From a virus: a stretch of DNA of 64,000 nucleotides. The DNA lies in IMG/VR virus record IMGVR_UViG_3300017991_000009, positions 31,167 through 95,166 of that record. The stretch is one strand, 5' to 3'. A model generated the notes under the pieces. That model saw only the letters and a list, made by a program, of their open reading frames with translations. It was not told the DNA's origin and made no database searches. The position numbers and the translations under genes were made by a program. Of the stretch, positions 15,208-21,575 are shown one piece after another (position 1 is the first letter of the stretch; every line of letters starts with the position of its first letter).

Positions 15208-15276
15208 GTGGAGATCACCCCGCTGTGTATGGCCTGTGTGACGAAGCGGATAACCATAAAGAGAGGTAACGAGTGA
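15208..15276 (+). CDS. Possible 22-residue peptide
   Basis: A GTG-started frame of 22 codons with a CMAC pair and a basic tail, ending exactly where the next small gene starts (TGATG). Its only support is the perfect stop/start coupling and the lack of any other use for this gap. The ribosome binding site is weak. Treat as tentative. Confidence 0.25.
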   Translation: MEITPLCMACVTKRITIKRGNE

Positions 15277-15377
15277 TGACGAGACAAGAGATCGACGCTT
15301 GGTGGGGCTTGCTCTTGAGCATTAGTGGTTTTGTGATCGGGTGGGTGCTGCGAGGCCTTTGGATCGGAGGGGTGTGA
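15276..15377 (+). CDS. 33-residue membrane protein
   Basis: ATG 15276 to TGA 15377, preceded by GAGAGGTAACG. The sequence has a short polar start (MTRQEIDAWW) and one transmembrane segment (LLLSISGFVIGWVL), ending RGLWIGGV. Start and stop both overlap neighbours by TGATG, which supports translation. It could be a small holin-like or antiholin-like peptide, but a single short segment does not allow assignment. Confidence 0.5.
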   Translation: MTRQEIDAWWGLLLSISGFVIGWVLRGLWIGGV

Positions 15378-15586
15378 TGGTGAAGCCTGGGTTTTGGCAG
15401 ATACAGGCGAGGGTGTCTTACCGCAAGCCTAACGGGTGGACCGAGGAAGCCCAGCTTCCGACCTTCTATCTTGATCCTGACGTGCAAGCTATTCGTTCTG
15501 CAGAGCATGCCGAAAGCATAGCGGAGAAGATCATCGACCCGTTCGGGCTGTACCAGGTGTGCCCGTTGGCCGCCCATGTTGAGTGA
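15377..15586 (+). CDS. Small unknown protein
   Basis: 69 residues from ATG 15377, coupled to the preceding membrane peptide (TGATG). It starts with an aromatic beta-like segment (GFWQIQARVSYRK) and ends with a helix (AEHAESIAEKIID). It overlaps the GIY-YIG gene by 11 bases. No family recognised. Confidence 0.6.
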   Translation: MVKPGFWQIQARVSYRKPNGWTEEAQLPTFYLDPDVQAIRSAEHAESIAEKIIDPFGLYQVCPLAAHVE

Positions 15587-15875
15587 GCACCGATTCTCGG
15601 TCTACGTCGTGCGGGATAGGAAGGACCGCCTGTACACGGGGATCTCCACCCACCCGAAGGCGCGTGTGCATGCACACAACAACTACAAGAACGGAGCGAA
15701 GTGCTTGAGGGGCACTCGGCCAGTGACGCTGGTCTGGGTGTCTACCATCAAGTTCACCAGAAGCGAGGCGCTCCGCATCGAGGCAGCGATCAAGCGGATG
15801 AACAAACAAGAGAAGGAGGACTTCATCGTATCCACCACGTGCGGTGGTGAGATGGGGCTCCTTGGCGGGGAGTGA
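15576..15875 (+). CDS. GIY-YIG nuclease family protein
   Basis: 99 residues, the size of the YhbQ/UPF0213 single-domain group. The motif pair appears as VYVVRDRKDRLYTGIST (GIY becoming VYV, YIG becoming YTG). It is followed by the Arg in ARVHAHN, GAKCLRGTRPVTLVW, and the Glu-containing helix SEALRIEAAIKRMNK. All catalytic positions appear to be present. Such proteins can nick or cleave DNA; a role in host DNA breakdown or homing-like activity is possible. Starts at ATG 15576. Confidence 0.82.
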   Translation: MLSEHRFSVYVVRDRKDRLYTGISTHPKARVHAHNNYKNGAKCLRGTRPVTLVWVSTIKFTRSEALRIEAAIKRMNKQEKEDFIVSTTCGGEMGLLGGE

Positions 15876-16312
15876 AAGTGAACCGGCGTAGTCCTAATAT
15901 CTCCAAGTGGATCAACGGGAAGGTAGCGTACATCCCGAGAGTGCTTGAAGGTTGTATAGAAGAGGAGCTTGATGCCCGCGCACCCCAGTGGCGCCAAGTG
16001 TTACAGGCTGACGTGGAGTTGGAGTTCCACGGGTACTTGCAAGATCCTGTCACGGATAGGCTGGCTGACTACGAGAAACTAAAGCACGTAGTGCGGGAGG
16101 CCCTCAGCACGTTGAATCCTCGTGAGCAGTGGATCCTTGAGTGTAGATTTGGCCTGGGTGTTGAGTCGGGTATGGCGTGGACGCTAGAGGAGATCGCGGC
16201 GTACCTTGGTAGATCAGTAGAGCGTATTAGGCAGGTGCAGAACAGAGGGTTGCGGAAGCTACGACATCCGAGCCGTACAAAAGGCACTAAGGCATTTTAT
16301 TTGTACTATTGA
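15872..16312 (+). CDS. Sigma-70 region 4-like protein
   Basis: 146 residues from GTG 15872 (overlapping the previous stop) or GTG 15878. The C-terminal 75 residues match sigma-70 region 4: LNPREQWILECRFGLG, then WTLEEIAAYLGRSVERIRQV with the -35-binding HTH, and RGLRKLRHPSRTK. The first half has no recognisable region 2, so it is not a complete sigma factor. It may act as an RNA polymerase-binding activator, a co-sigma or an appropriation factor that directs the host polymerase to phage promoters. Strong family call; role inferred. Confidence 0.82.
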   Translation: MKVNRRSPNISKWINGKVAYIPRVLEGCIEEELDARAPQWRQVLQADVELEFHGYLQDPVTDRLADYEKLKHVVREALSTLNPREQWILECRFGLGVESGMAWTLEEIAAYLGRSVERIRQVQNRGLRKLRHPSRTKGTKAFYLYY

Positions 16313-16336
16313 CCCGAGCAGAAGAGGAGCGAGTGA

Positions 16337-16996
16337 ATGAACGAGCTACAGTTACAGCAGGCCCTGAACGACTACAACAAGGCGCGGATAGAGAAGATCC
16401 AGCAGTGGTCCGAGTCGCATGACGCTATCACCGTGGGGTGTAGCCAGTGCAGTATCACCCCCTACTGCTGCTACCAGATGGTGATGACACCGATCATGGA
16501 GGGGGTAGTGATCGCCCAGTACGCTAAGGAGGAGTGCCCCGATAGGATGGCGAAGGTGATCGCCCAGGGGAAGACCCAGGCGTACCTTCTTGCCCAGAGA
16601 TTGGGCAAGACCCCGGCCGAGCTAGTAGTGGGCACCTCCCAGGAAGAGTTAGAGCAATACCAGGACCTCTTCGATGACGCGGCTCACGCTTGGTACAACA
16701 TGAGCGAGCCCTGCGGCTTCCTGGATGGGCACAACCAGTGCTCGATCTACTCCCGCCGGCCGACGATGTGCGCGGCGTACTACGCTTGCGATACCTGCAC
16801 GCGAAAGATCGGCACGCACGAGGAGGTAGCGGTGTGGGACCACCGGGAGATCGTCGGGCTGACGCTCCAGGTGTCGATGTTAGCGGTTATGGATCTGTTT
16901 GGTATTGATGGGGAGGACACTCGGTACTTTCTCCCTATGCCGCTGGGTGCGGCTGTAGCGTTGGCGGATGAGGTGTTGTTGCCGCACGTGCGATAG
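16337..16996 (+). CDS. YkgJ-type cysteine-cluster protein
   Basis: 219 residues from ATG 16337. The cysteine pattern CSQCS...CCYQMVM, then CGFLDGHNQCSIYSRRPTMC, is that of the YkgJ/UPF0153 family, predicted to bind iron or zinc. An extra CDTCTRK follows. Members are common in phages, but their reaction is unknown. It is followed by a perfect hairpin (16993-17019) that begins within its stop codon region, suggesting that transcription ends here or the RNA end is protected. Confidence 0.75.
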   Translation: MNELQLQQALNDYNKARIEKIQQWSESHDAITVGCSQCSITPYCCYQMVMTPIMEGVVIAQYAKEECPDRMAKVIAQGKTQAYLLAQRLGKTPAELVVGTSQEELEQYQDLFDDAAHAWYNMSEPCGFLDGHNQCSIYSRRPTMCAAYYACDTCTRKIGTHEEVAVWDHREIVGLTLQVSMLAVMDLFGIDGEDTRYFLPMPLGAAVALADEVLLPHVR

Positions 16997-17019
16997 GTTA
17001 TCGGATTCTGATAACCTAT
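16993..17019 (+). terminator. Hairpin after the cysteine-cluster gene
   Basis: Perfect 10-bp inverted repeat ATAGGTTATC / GATAACCTAT with a seven-base loop. It starts at the stop codon of the preceding gene. No T-run follows, so it may be a weak terminator, an RNA-stabilising end or a protein site. It resembles the stems at 26325 and 51380. Confidence 0.55.
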
Positions 17020-17033
17020 AACCTAATGGAGGA

Positions 17034-17231
17034 GTGGCTGTGCACAGTACTAACAGGGCAGACTTAGAGATGCGCGACACTTGCAGGAACTACGGAGAGG
17101 TGGAACTCATGATAGGCAACCGGCCCCGCCGCGTGTCGCTTTGTTACTTGACTGACGAGTCGCACCCGCGGTGCACTCGGTGTACCCACTGGACACCCAG
17201 GGATCACGCGATCCAGGTCAGCACAGGATAG
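17034..17231 (+). CDS. Small cysteine-containing protein
   Basis: 65 residues from GTG 17034 or GTG 17040, with GGAGGAG upstream. CRNYGEVEL, CYLTDE and CTRCTHW suggest a zinc-stabilised small fold. First gene after the hairpin. No family recognised. Confidence 0.55.
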   Translation: MAVHSTNRADLEMRDTCRNYGEVELMIGNRPRRVSLCYLTDESHPRCTRCTHWTPRDHAIQVSTG

Positions 17232-17240
17232 GAGCAGGTG

Positions 17241-17792
17241 ATGAAGAAAACGGAGAACAAGTTCAGCGTGTCGATCAACACTGGTGCTGTCGACCGCATC
17301 GTAGAAGAGATGCGGGTTGATATGCTGAAGGCGGGATTGACCAAGGAGCAAACCGACGGCATATTCCAGCAGGCCCACGACCAATACCGCACCTGCCGCG
17401 ACGCGGGGAACTACTGGGATCATGTTAAGCGGTGTGCGGAGCAGGCGCTTGCTGCCTTGCCTCGCTGCGAGGAGTGCAAACGGGTGGTGCAGTATGAGGA
17501 TGCGCCCGTGTGCCCCGAGTGTAGGAAGGGAGAGGTCAAGGTAGAAGTGGAGGGAGTAGTCAACGAAGGTGTCAACCCCGTGCACCCGACCAAGCCCTGG
17601 CGCAAGGAGGTGGGGCAGTTCTCCTTCCAGTTCGACCATGCGGATGGGGGAGTCAGTACCTATTGTGCCCCCGTCTTCATCGAAGCGGAGGCGATGTACG
17701 AGCAAGCCCACAAGATCCTCACCAGAGTGGTGGAGGCTGGGGATAACCTGAAGCTAGCCGAGCTAGTGATGAAGTTCTTCGGTCAAGAGTAG
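17241..17792 (+). CDS. Unknown protein with central zinc ribbon
   Basis: 183 residues from ATG 17241. The N-terminal half is helical; CEECKR...CPECRK in the middle is a zinc ribbon. The C-terminal half has a beta stretch (VGQFSFQFDHADGG) and a helix. Gene order and ribosome binding sites support expression, but no known family is recognised. Confidence 0.65.
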   Translation: MKKTENKFSVSINTGAVDRIVEEMRVDMLKAGLTKEQTDGIFQQAHDQYRTCRDAGNYWDHVKRCAEQALAALPRCEECKRVVQYEDAPVCPECRKGEVKVEVEGVVNEGVNPVHPTKPWRKEVGQFSFQFDHADGGVSTYCAPVFIEAEAMYEQAHKILTRVVEAGDNLKLAELVMKFFGQE

Positions 17793-17801
17793 GAGGCAGC
17801 C

Positions 17802-18380
17802 ATGAAAGAGAGCAAGAGGACGGCCACCAACCAGCGCCCGCTCCTGAAGCGGCAGGAGGAGATCACCTCCTGGCTTGTGGGTAGGCTAGAGGCGATCAGG
17901 CAGGCGCGCAAGACGCGCTCTGTTGACCTGGGGATTGCCCAGGCTCGGGTGGCCGCGCACGCGGCGCAGGCTGACGGGTTGGCGGAGAAGAAGGGGCAGT
18001 GTCAGGACAAGATCGCTTCCCTGGTGGAACAGATCACCACCTGCAATCTTCAGATCGCCGCCCTCAAGAAGGAGATCGCCAGCGTGGAGGAGCAGCAGGA
18101 TCGGGTGAGTGGTCATATGGCGAAGGCAGAGCAGAACGTCAGGCGTGTGCGACTGCATCACGTCGGCGTTATGCGGAAGCTGCAGGATGGGAAAGTTCGC
18201 CGTAAGCGTCGCGAACTCGCGAAGGTGGTCCGCCGGTTGGAGGCGAAGGAGCGCCGCCGGCGGGAGTCGGAGGAGTTGCCGAGGTTGGCGCCCCATGAGT
18301 TTCCTTTCATGACGCCGAAGATGAAGGCCGAGCAGATGAAGAAAGCCGAAGAGGAGAAGAAGGAGGCTACCAATGGCTGA
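17802..18380 (+). CDS. Coiled-coil protein
   Basis: 192 residues from ATG 17802. Residues 40-160 are dominated by heptad-like charged and hydrophobic residues (CNLQIAALKKEIASVEEQ) followed by a highly basic stretch (RRKRRELAKVVRRLEAKERRRRE). It is likely to be an extended coiled coil able to bind nucleic acid. It overlaps the next start by eight bases. No family recognised. Confidence 0.65.
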   Translation: MKESKRTATNQRPLLKRQEEITSWLVGRLEAIRQARKTRSVDLGIAQARVAAHAAQADGLAEKKGQCQDKIASLVEQITTCNLQIAALKKEIASVEEQQDRVSGHMAKAEQNVRRVRLHHVGVMRKLQDGKVRRKRRELAKVVRRLEAKERRRRESEELPRLAPHEFPFMTPKMKAEQMKKAEEEKKEATNG

Positions 18381-18630
18381 CGAAGTGAACGAGGTGAAGA
18401 ACCTATCCGGTCTCAAGATCTTCGAGCTAGAGGAGATCAGAATCAATGAGTACCACCCGCAGGACGATGGCAAAGGGCTGCCTACTGAAGTGCACATGGC
18501 CCTGCGGTTGATGGGTGCCCCTCCCAACATGTTGATGGTGATGCGGCTGAAGTCGCGCCGCGCGGTGGATGACCTGGTGACGGCTTTGTGTCGGCATCGG
18601 GACAACGTGTGGCCGGAGAGGGGATCCTGA
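18373..18630 (+). CDS. Small unknown protein
   Basis: 85 residues from ATG 18373. Beta-like start (LKIFELEEIRINEYHP) and a C-terminal helix (SRRAVDDLVTALCRHRDNV) typical of small phage proteins that act on a partner. Coupled to the next gene by a TGATG overlap. Confidence 0.6.
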   Translation: MADEVNEVKNLSGLKIFELEEIRINEYHPQDDGKGLPTEVHMALRLMGAPPNMLMVMRLKSRRAVDDLVTALCRHRDNVWPERGS

Positions 18631-19070
18631 TGTCGTATGTGAAGACCTTCACGCCTCGGCTTGCCTCCGTGCTGGGGCACATCTCGGAGGGGTGGATGAG
18701 TATCTACGACCTGTCGGAGAAGACAGGAGCCCATCCCTCCTACATCAAGCGGTGCCTTCCCCTCCTGGATGAACTCGGCCTTGTGACCCGCGACACCGCG
18801 GCTGTCGCCGACACTGTGTCGGTGCGGTTAACTGCGAATGGTGAGCGGGCTATCAGATCCTTGTGGGGGGCTTTGCGATACCCGGCTGACGGTTCGCCTC
18901 CTCGCAACCCACGCAAGAAGAAGCAACTCAAGAACGCAGTCAAACGCCCCTGCGGAAGATGCGGCGGCCAACCCGCCAAGGTGGACGGTGGTTGGTGCAA
19001 GGCATGTGCTGGCCAGGGCTACATCGTAGTGAACGAAGGAAAGGTGAAAGATGGAACTCGCAGAGGCTAG
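18630..19070 (+). CDS. Winged-helix protein with C-terminal zinc ribbon
   Basis: 146 residues from ATG 18630. The first 75 residues read as a MarR/ArsR-like winged helix: LGHISEGWMSIYDLSEKTG, then PSYIKRCLPLLDELGLVTRD, and a wing (VSVRLTANGERA). The C-terminus has CGRCGGQ...CKACAGQG, a DnaJ-like zinc repeat. It is probably a DNA-binding regulator of nearby genes. Confidence 0.68.
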   Translation: MSYVKTFTPRLASVLGHISEGWMSIYDLSEKTGAHPSYIKRCLPLLDELGLVTRDTAAVADTVSVRLTANGERAIRSLWGALRYPADGSPPRNPRKKKQLKNAVKRPCGRCGGQPAKVDGGWCKACAGQGYIVVNEGKVKDGTRRG

Positions 19071-19512
19071 AGCGGTATTTAAGGAGAAGTTGGCTGGGGA
19101 TGAGGGTACGTACCTCGCCTACCTTAGCCAGGTCGCTTGTGTCTTGATGGATGAACTCGACGTCACCAACAAGGCGGAGCGCAACGGGGTGGCGGAGCAG
19201 GTCCTCAAGGCGTTGTTCTGGGAGCCCGGTGAACAGTCGCCCGGTGTACCGGAGGTCATGCTCGACAAGCCTACCAAGGAGCCTGACATGGTGAATCACC
19301 CGCCCCACTACCAGTCGGGGTCGATGGAGGTGATCGAAGTCATCGAGGCGTTCAACCTCAACTTCCACCTGGGCAACGTGGTGAAGTACACCTTGCGCGC
19401 GGGGAAGAAGGCCGATCCCCAGGTCGATCTGGAGAAGGCGAAGTGGTACCTGGATCGGATGCTCAAGAGGATGGGTGGAGTAGCGGAGGAGGTAGTTGAT
19501 GGATCCGAGTAG
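19051..19512 (+). CDS. DUF3310 (SaV-like) protein
   Basis: 153 residues from ATG 19051. The second half matches the DUF3310 pattern: HPPHYQSGSMEVIEVIEAF, then LGNVVKYTLRAGKK and DLEKAKWYLDRML. The domain is common in phages and is found in T7-type nucleotide kinase gene 1.7, but lacks an assigned reaction on its own. The first 75 residues are a separate helical part. Likely involved in nucleotide metabolism; inference from family only. Confidence 0.8.
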   Translation: MELAEARAVFKEKLAGDEGTYLAYLSQVACVLMDELDVTNKAERNGVAEQVLKALFWEPGEQSPGVPEVMLDKPTKEPDMVNHPPHYQSGSMEVIEVIEAFNLNFHLGNVVKYTLRAGKKADPQVDLEKAKWYLDRMLKRMGGVAEEVVDGSE

Positions 19513-19783
19513 CGGTAAGTTCTACCGAGAACTGAACGATGACGAGGCGGCCGAGTCACGAGGGCAGTTGGATGCCCTGCGCCATAGGTTCATCGAGAAG
19601 GGTGGCGAGGTCATCCCCGTACCCGATGACTTCATCCCCTTTGAGACAGGCGAGCGTATCCCCATCAAGGGTTACTTCTTCAAGCTCGTCGAGATCGATA
19701 CCATCAACCACACCATTAAGCTCAAGTTTGAGGGCCCCACCAAATCGACCCAGCGCAAGGCGAAGAAGAAAGGGAGGAAGTGA
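19499..19783 (+). CDS. Small unknown protein
   Basis: 94 residues from ATG 19499. Middle section VIPVPDDFIPFETGERIPIK followed by a beta strand; basic tail (RKAKKKGRK). It is the last + strand gene before the minus-strand regulator. No family recognised. Confidence 0.6.
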   Translation: MDPSSGKFYRELNDDEAAESRGQLDALRHRFIEKGGEVIPVPDDFIPFETGERIPIKGYFFKLVEIDTINHTIKLKFEGPTKSTQRKAKKKGRK

Positions 19784-19842
19784 TGAAGGTAGGCTATATA
19801 GCCGGTTCACTCACAGGAAACTGGATCTCCTGAACATCAAAC

Positions 19843-19860
19843 CAAAATGGAGTCATTTTG
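19843..19860. terminator. Short inverted repeat between convergent genes
   Basis: CAAAATG / CATTTTG with a four-base loop, giving A-rich and T-rich flanks on either strand. It lies between the end of a + strand gene (19783) and the end of the minus-strand gene (19875). It is a plausible weak bidirectional terminator. Confidence 0.45.
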
Positions 19861-19874
19861 TAGAGCAGCCCCAG

Positions 19875-20225
19875 TTACCGGGACCTTTTGTGGAGGGCGG
19901 CCCTCTTCCGGGCAAGCATGTTGAGGCACGCATCTAACAACCAGATGGTGCGGGGGATGTCCTTCTCGTCACACCGTGTGTTGATCTCGTCTATGAGGTC
20001 GCCTTCTACCCGCGCCATTAAGGTGACTTTATGGGCTAGCATCTTCTCCGCGGACACCAATACCTCCCGCGGCCTCCTCATCCTCAAGTAGATCCGAAAG
20101 GCGCGGGTCATCCACTGGTTCCTGCTTATCCCGCTTCGTTCTACTGCGCGATCTACTTGAGCTAGGAGGTCAGTGCCTAGCCGAAATTGTATCGGGTACT
20201 TGTCAGGGGCTCGCTCTTGTGCCAT
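19875..20225 (-). CDS. Double ribbon-helix-helix repressor-like protein
   Basis: The only convincing minus-strand gene. 116 residues from the ATG at 20225 (GGAGAG upstream). Two ribbon-helix-helix units are visible: YPIQFRLGTDLLAQVDRAV with SRNQWMTRAFRIYLR, and KVTLMARVEGDLIDEIN with PRTIWLLDACLNMLA. One chain could therefore bind DNA as an internal pseudo-dimer. A long inverted repeat lies 35 bases upstream (20260-20306), making autoregulation and control of the divergent + strand genes likely. Opposite orientation to all others suggests an early or lysogeny-type regulator, but no integrase is visible. Confidence 0.78.
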   Translation of the reverse strand: MAQERAPDKYPIQFRLGTDLLAQVDRAVERSGISRNQWMTRAFRIYLRMRRPREVLVSAEKMLAHKVTLMARVEGDLIDEINTRCDEKDIPRTIWLLDACLNMLARKRAALHKRSR

Positions 20226-20259
20226 GACTACTCTCCTTGGGACCCTTGGGATGTACCAT

Positions 20260-20306
20260 ACAAAACGACTGCACTTCAAGCCTTTTGCAATATGCAGTCG
20301 TTTTGT
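20260..20306. promoter_or_regulatory. 14-bp inverted repeat operator between divergent genes
   Basis: Perfect arms ACAAAACGACTGCA (20260-20273) and TGCAGTCGTTTTGT (20293-20306) flank a 19-base spacer. On the + strand TTGCAA (20285) and TGTAAA (20309) are 18 bases apart and could be a promoter overlapped by the right arm. The arms are long enough for two ribbon-helix-helix dimers. It could also form an RNA hairpin, but placement between divergent genes favours an operator. Confidence 0.6.
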
Positions 20307-20342
20307 GTTGTAAATCGAATCTGAAAGTGGTAGGAGATTGGT

Positions 20343-20549
20343 ATGAGAGTAACCCAGGTACACGAGCTAAAGACGGCGAGGGATGTCCTGCGGTTTTGCA
20401 GGACGTTGGTCCGTCTGAAAAACGAGTCGCCGCGGTCTTTGACTTTCACGGTCGCGGTAACAGCGGAGCAGCAGGTGAAGGTGGTCCGGCCGACGGGTCG
20501 GAAGGTGAATGGGAACTACTTGGAGGATACCCTTGAGCGCCTTGGTTGA
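20343..20549 (+). CDS. Small unknown protein
   Basis: 68 residues from ATG 20343, with GTAGGAG upstream. First gene transcribed away from the divergent regulator. Sequence is a simple alpha/beta pattern (KTARDVLRFCRTLVRLK, then SLTFTVAVTAEQQVKVV). No family recognised. Confidence 0.6.
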   Translation: MRVTQVHELKTARDVLRFCRTLVRLKNESPRSLTFTVAVTAEQQVKVVRPTGRKVNGNYLEDTLERLG

Positions 20550-21147
20550 TCACAAGTTTGGGTACACCACCATGCGCTGTATGGCAGGTGGGCGGTTAGA
20601 CCAGCTATGCGCGGAACTGAAGCAGGAGTTCCCCAAGCTGCGGATGCAGGAGAAACGAAGGCACTGGTACTGGAGGGTATTGCGTTACCTGATTCTCGTG
20701 CTTACCTTCGGTGGGAACCGCAGGTTTCTGGGCGGGTTCACAACAACGATCAGGCAGACGATCGCTTGGAGTGATGAGAAGTGGGAGAAGATAGATAGGA
20801 GGCTTGACAGTAACTGGGAGGACCGAGTGTGGTCTACCCTCATGCACGAAAGGGAACACCTCCGGCAGTTCAAGAGGTACACCACGATCGGGATGTCGTT
20901 GCTGTACTTGCTGGTCTTCTTCCCAGTGGGGCTATCATGGTTTAGGGCACGCTTCGAAAGAGAAGGCTATCTCCAGACACTGAGGTGTTGGTACGCCCTA
21001 GATCCGAGTTGGGCTCGGCACCCCAAAGCAAAGAGATGGTGGGTCGACCAGTTCACTGGTCCGAACTACGCCTGGTGCTGGATCTTCAGAGGTCAAGTGG
21101 AGGGGTGGTACGATCGCGAATTGTTTATGCTAGAGGCAGCAGCTTGA
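20533..21147 (+). CDS. Putative membrane-associated HExxH protein
   Basis: About 204 residues. The best start is TTG 20533, six bases after GGAGG (20522-20526); ATG 20509 and ATG 20572 are in-frame alternatives. There is a hydrophobic stretch (RYLILVLTFGG), a zinc-protease-type motif LMHEREHLRQFKRY, a transmembrane segment (GMSLLYLLVFFPVGLSW), then FEREGYLQTLR, whose Glu could be the third ligand as in gluzincins. It may be a membrane peptidase acting at the envelope. The zinc motif is clear, but family membership is not certain. Confidence 0.6.
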   Translation: MSALVDHKFGYTTMRCMAGGRLDQLCAELKQEFPKLRMQEKRRHWYWRVLRYLILVLTFGGNRRFLGGFTTTIRQTIAWSDEKWEKIDRRLDSNWEDRVWSTLMHEREHLRQFKRYTTIGMSLLYLLVFFPVGLSWFRARFEREGYLQTLRCWYALDPSWARHPKAKRWWVDQFTGPNYAWCWIFRGQVEGWYDRELFMLEAAA

Positions 21148-21575
21148 CCGATGAAGAGGACCTGTCGATTGAGCAAGTTGATCAAATCCTCCTCTCGTGG
21201 GGGATTGATCCTGTCGGCTTCAGGGAGTTCGCGAGAGAAGTGGTGGGACAAGAAGTGGCGCAACCTCTGCACGACAAGCCCTACACCCAACGAATCATCG
21301 CCCTGCGTGAGCGGGTTGACGTCCTCATCGGATGGCTCAAGAAGGCCGGGGCCAAACCGGAGGACCTCGCCTCTGTTTTGGAGGGAGTGATTAGTGGCCT
21401 CTACCAAGAAACCCACCAGTTTAGGGAAGGGCATAGCGCGAAAAGGAACCAGCAGGAAGGCGCCAAAGAGGTGCGTGAAGCAAAGCCCCGGCGCTTCTAC
21501 AGAGTTTGCCGAGCCGACCTCCAAGTCAAAGAAGCCCAAACGGCTCCTCCGTCCAAAAGGTTCAAGGGGCGGTAA
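21144..21575 (+). CDS. Protein preceding the terminase; possible small terminase subunit
   Basis: 143 residues from TTG 21144 (TTGA overlap with the previous stop). The helical N-terminal two thirds (SIEQVDQILLSWGIDPVGF, then ERVDVLIGWLKKAGAKPEDL) sit where small terminase genes are usually found. The last 60 codons overlap the start of the large terminase in another frame and are basic and low in complexity. The small-terminase role is inferred from position only; the HTH-containing 11436-12404 protein is a rival candidate. Confidence 0.5.
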   Translation: MTDEEDLSIEQVDQILLSWGIDPVGFREFAREVVGQEVAQPLHDKPYTQRIIALRERVDVLIGWLKKAGAKPEDLASVLEGVISGLYQETHQFREGHSAKRNQQEGAKEVREAKPRRFYRVCRADLQVKEAQTAPPSKRFKGR

